Source: CAZWDO01 sp964632485 [NCBI: uncultured bacterium] (GTDB taxonomy: Bacteria > JAGOEH01). Taken from it: a stretch of 44,826 bases of DNA. Positions within the stretch are counted from its first letter, which is position 1, and every line of letters begins with the position of its first letter. The position numbers and the translations under genes are program-made. Below the pieces are notes generated by a model, which saw nothing but the letters and a program-made list of their open reading frames with translations, was not told where the DNA came from and searched no databases. Below are positions 44,573 to 44,826 of the stretch, in pieces. Location: the NCBI GenBank assembly GCA_964632485.1, contig CAZWDO010000011.1, positions 79,597-124,422 on the forward strand, written 5' to 3'.

Positions 44573-44826
44573 CTATTTCTTTATTGCATTAATCAATACA
44601 AATGGAATACTTAGCTTTATCCCTCCTAAATCCCTTGCATGATTGTTTAATTGCAATTCAATTGTTTCAAATATTTGTTCGGACTTATCTGCCGGCAATA
44701 GTTTAATCCATGAATCCATAAACGCCAGTCGGATAAAATAATGATTTAGCATTGCTGTCCCATTTGCGAATTTATAACGGATATTCCAAGCGCATTGAAT
44801 CGATAATCCATTGGGATTATGAAAGT
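44573..44826 (-). CDS. 3' end of a SAM-dependent methyltransferase-like protein (partial)
   Basis: The minus strand is open from the right edge to TAG at 44573-44575, giving 83 residues; the 5' part lies outside the window. The stretch NGTAMLNHYFIRLAFMDSWI and the end IPFVLINAIKK resemble the C-terminal part of class I methyltransferases, where a substrate-binding helix follows the SAM domain. The SAM-binding loop itself is not in view, so the call rests on overall likeness. It converges with the chemoreceptor gene across a 56-bp gap. Confidence 0.6.
   Translation of the reverse strand, partial: FHNPNGLSIQCAWNIRYKFANGTAMLNHYFIRLAFMDSWIKLLPADKSEQIFETIELQLNNHARDLGGIKLSIPFVLINAIKK

Noticed and set aside
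1-44826. tRNA, rRNA, CRISPR arrays, insertion sequences or prophage genes.
   Set aside because: None were seen on reading both strands; no clustered direct repeats, transposase or integrase frames are present.

Overview
The window looks like chromosomal DNA of a Gram-negative bacterium of the FCB superphylum or a related uncultured lineage. A disrupted secreted protein at 8097-9450 ends in a type IX secretion (Por) sorting domain with the usual NPFN motif. An RND tripartite efflux set, a SurA-like chaperone and a lipoprotein-like PPIase all imply an outer membrane. The exact phylum cannot be fixed from this sequence. Housekeeping promoters are easy to see and have the form TTGNNN, 16-17 bp, TATATT/TATAAT. 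No tRNA, rRNA, CRISPR array, insertion sequence or prophage was found.

Layout. (1) 1-5362, plus strand: the end of an unidentified gene, then ppk1, argS and a B12-type radical SAM protein, tightly packed. (2) 5363-7895: an RRM RNA-binding protein with its own promoter, a structured leader and a strong terminator. A 24-codon mini-ORF follows and overlaps an NFACT/RqcH gene, then a YfcE-type phosphodiesterase. (3) 8097-9450, minus: a frameshifted T9SS cargo gene, separated by a palindrome-rich 336-bp spacer from a membrane-fused spermidine-synthase-like gene. (4) 12106-15554: a strong promoter, a 16-codon ORF ending in an in-frame UAG just before a hybrid histidine kinase, then tlyA and prmA. 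(5) 15528-16860, minus: a POT peptide transporter broken by one frameshift. (6) 16965-26775: a strong promoter, a structured leader RNA of about 160 nt, an ornithine/lysine/arginine-type decarboxylase, a second hybrid kinase, a His-rich small membrane protein and a CusCBA/CzcCBA-like metal efflux set. (7) 26984-30714, minus: a divergent YchF-like GTPase, an RsbW-type kinase and an RsbU-type phosphatase. (8) 30771-37492, minus: recN, pgsA, two parvulin PPIases, an RqcP-type S4 protein and a family 2 glycosyltransferase. (9) 37543-41863, plus: a TlpA-like thioredoxin, priA and pyrE. (10) 42051-44516: a strong promoter, a leader of about 270 nt and a chemoreceptor with a six-cysteine insert. (11) The right edge holds the 3' end of a minus-strand methyltransferase.

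Themes. Rescue of stalled ribosomes is represented twice (RqcH at 5986 and an RqcP-like protein at 31866). Signalling is heavy: two hybrid kinases, a partner-switching pair and a chemoreceptor. Several genes have unusual 5' regions: mini-ORFs, attenuator-like hairpins and long leaders. The best candidates for undescribed biology are the structured leader of the decarboxylase (17000-17160), the RRM/mini-ORF/rqcH arrangement, and the long leader of the chemoreceptor. All three are inferred from sequence only.
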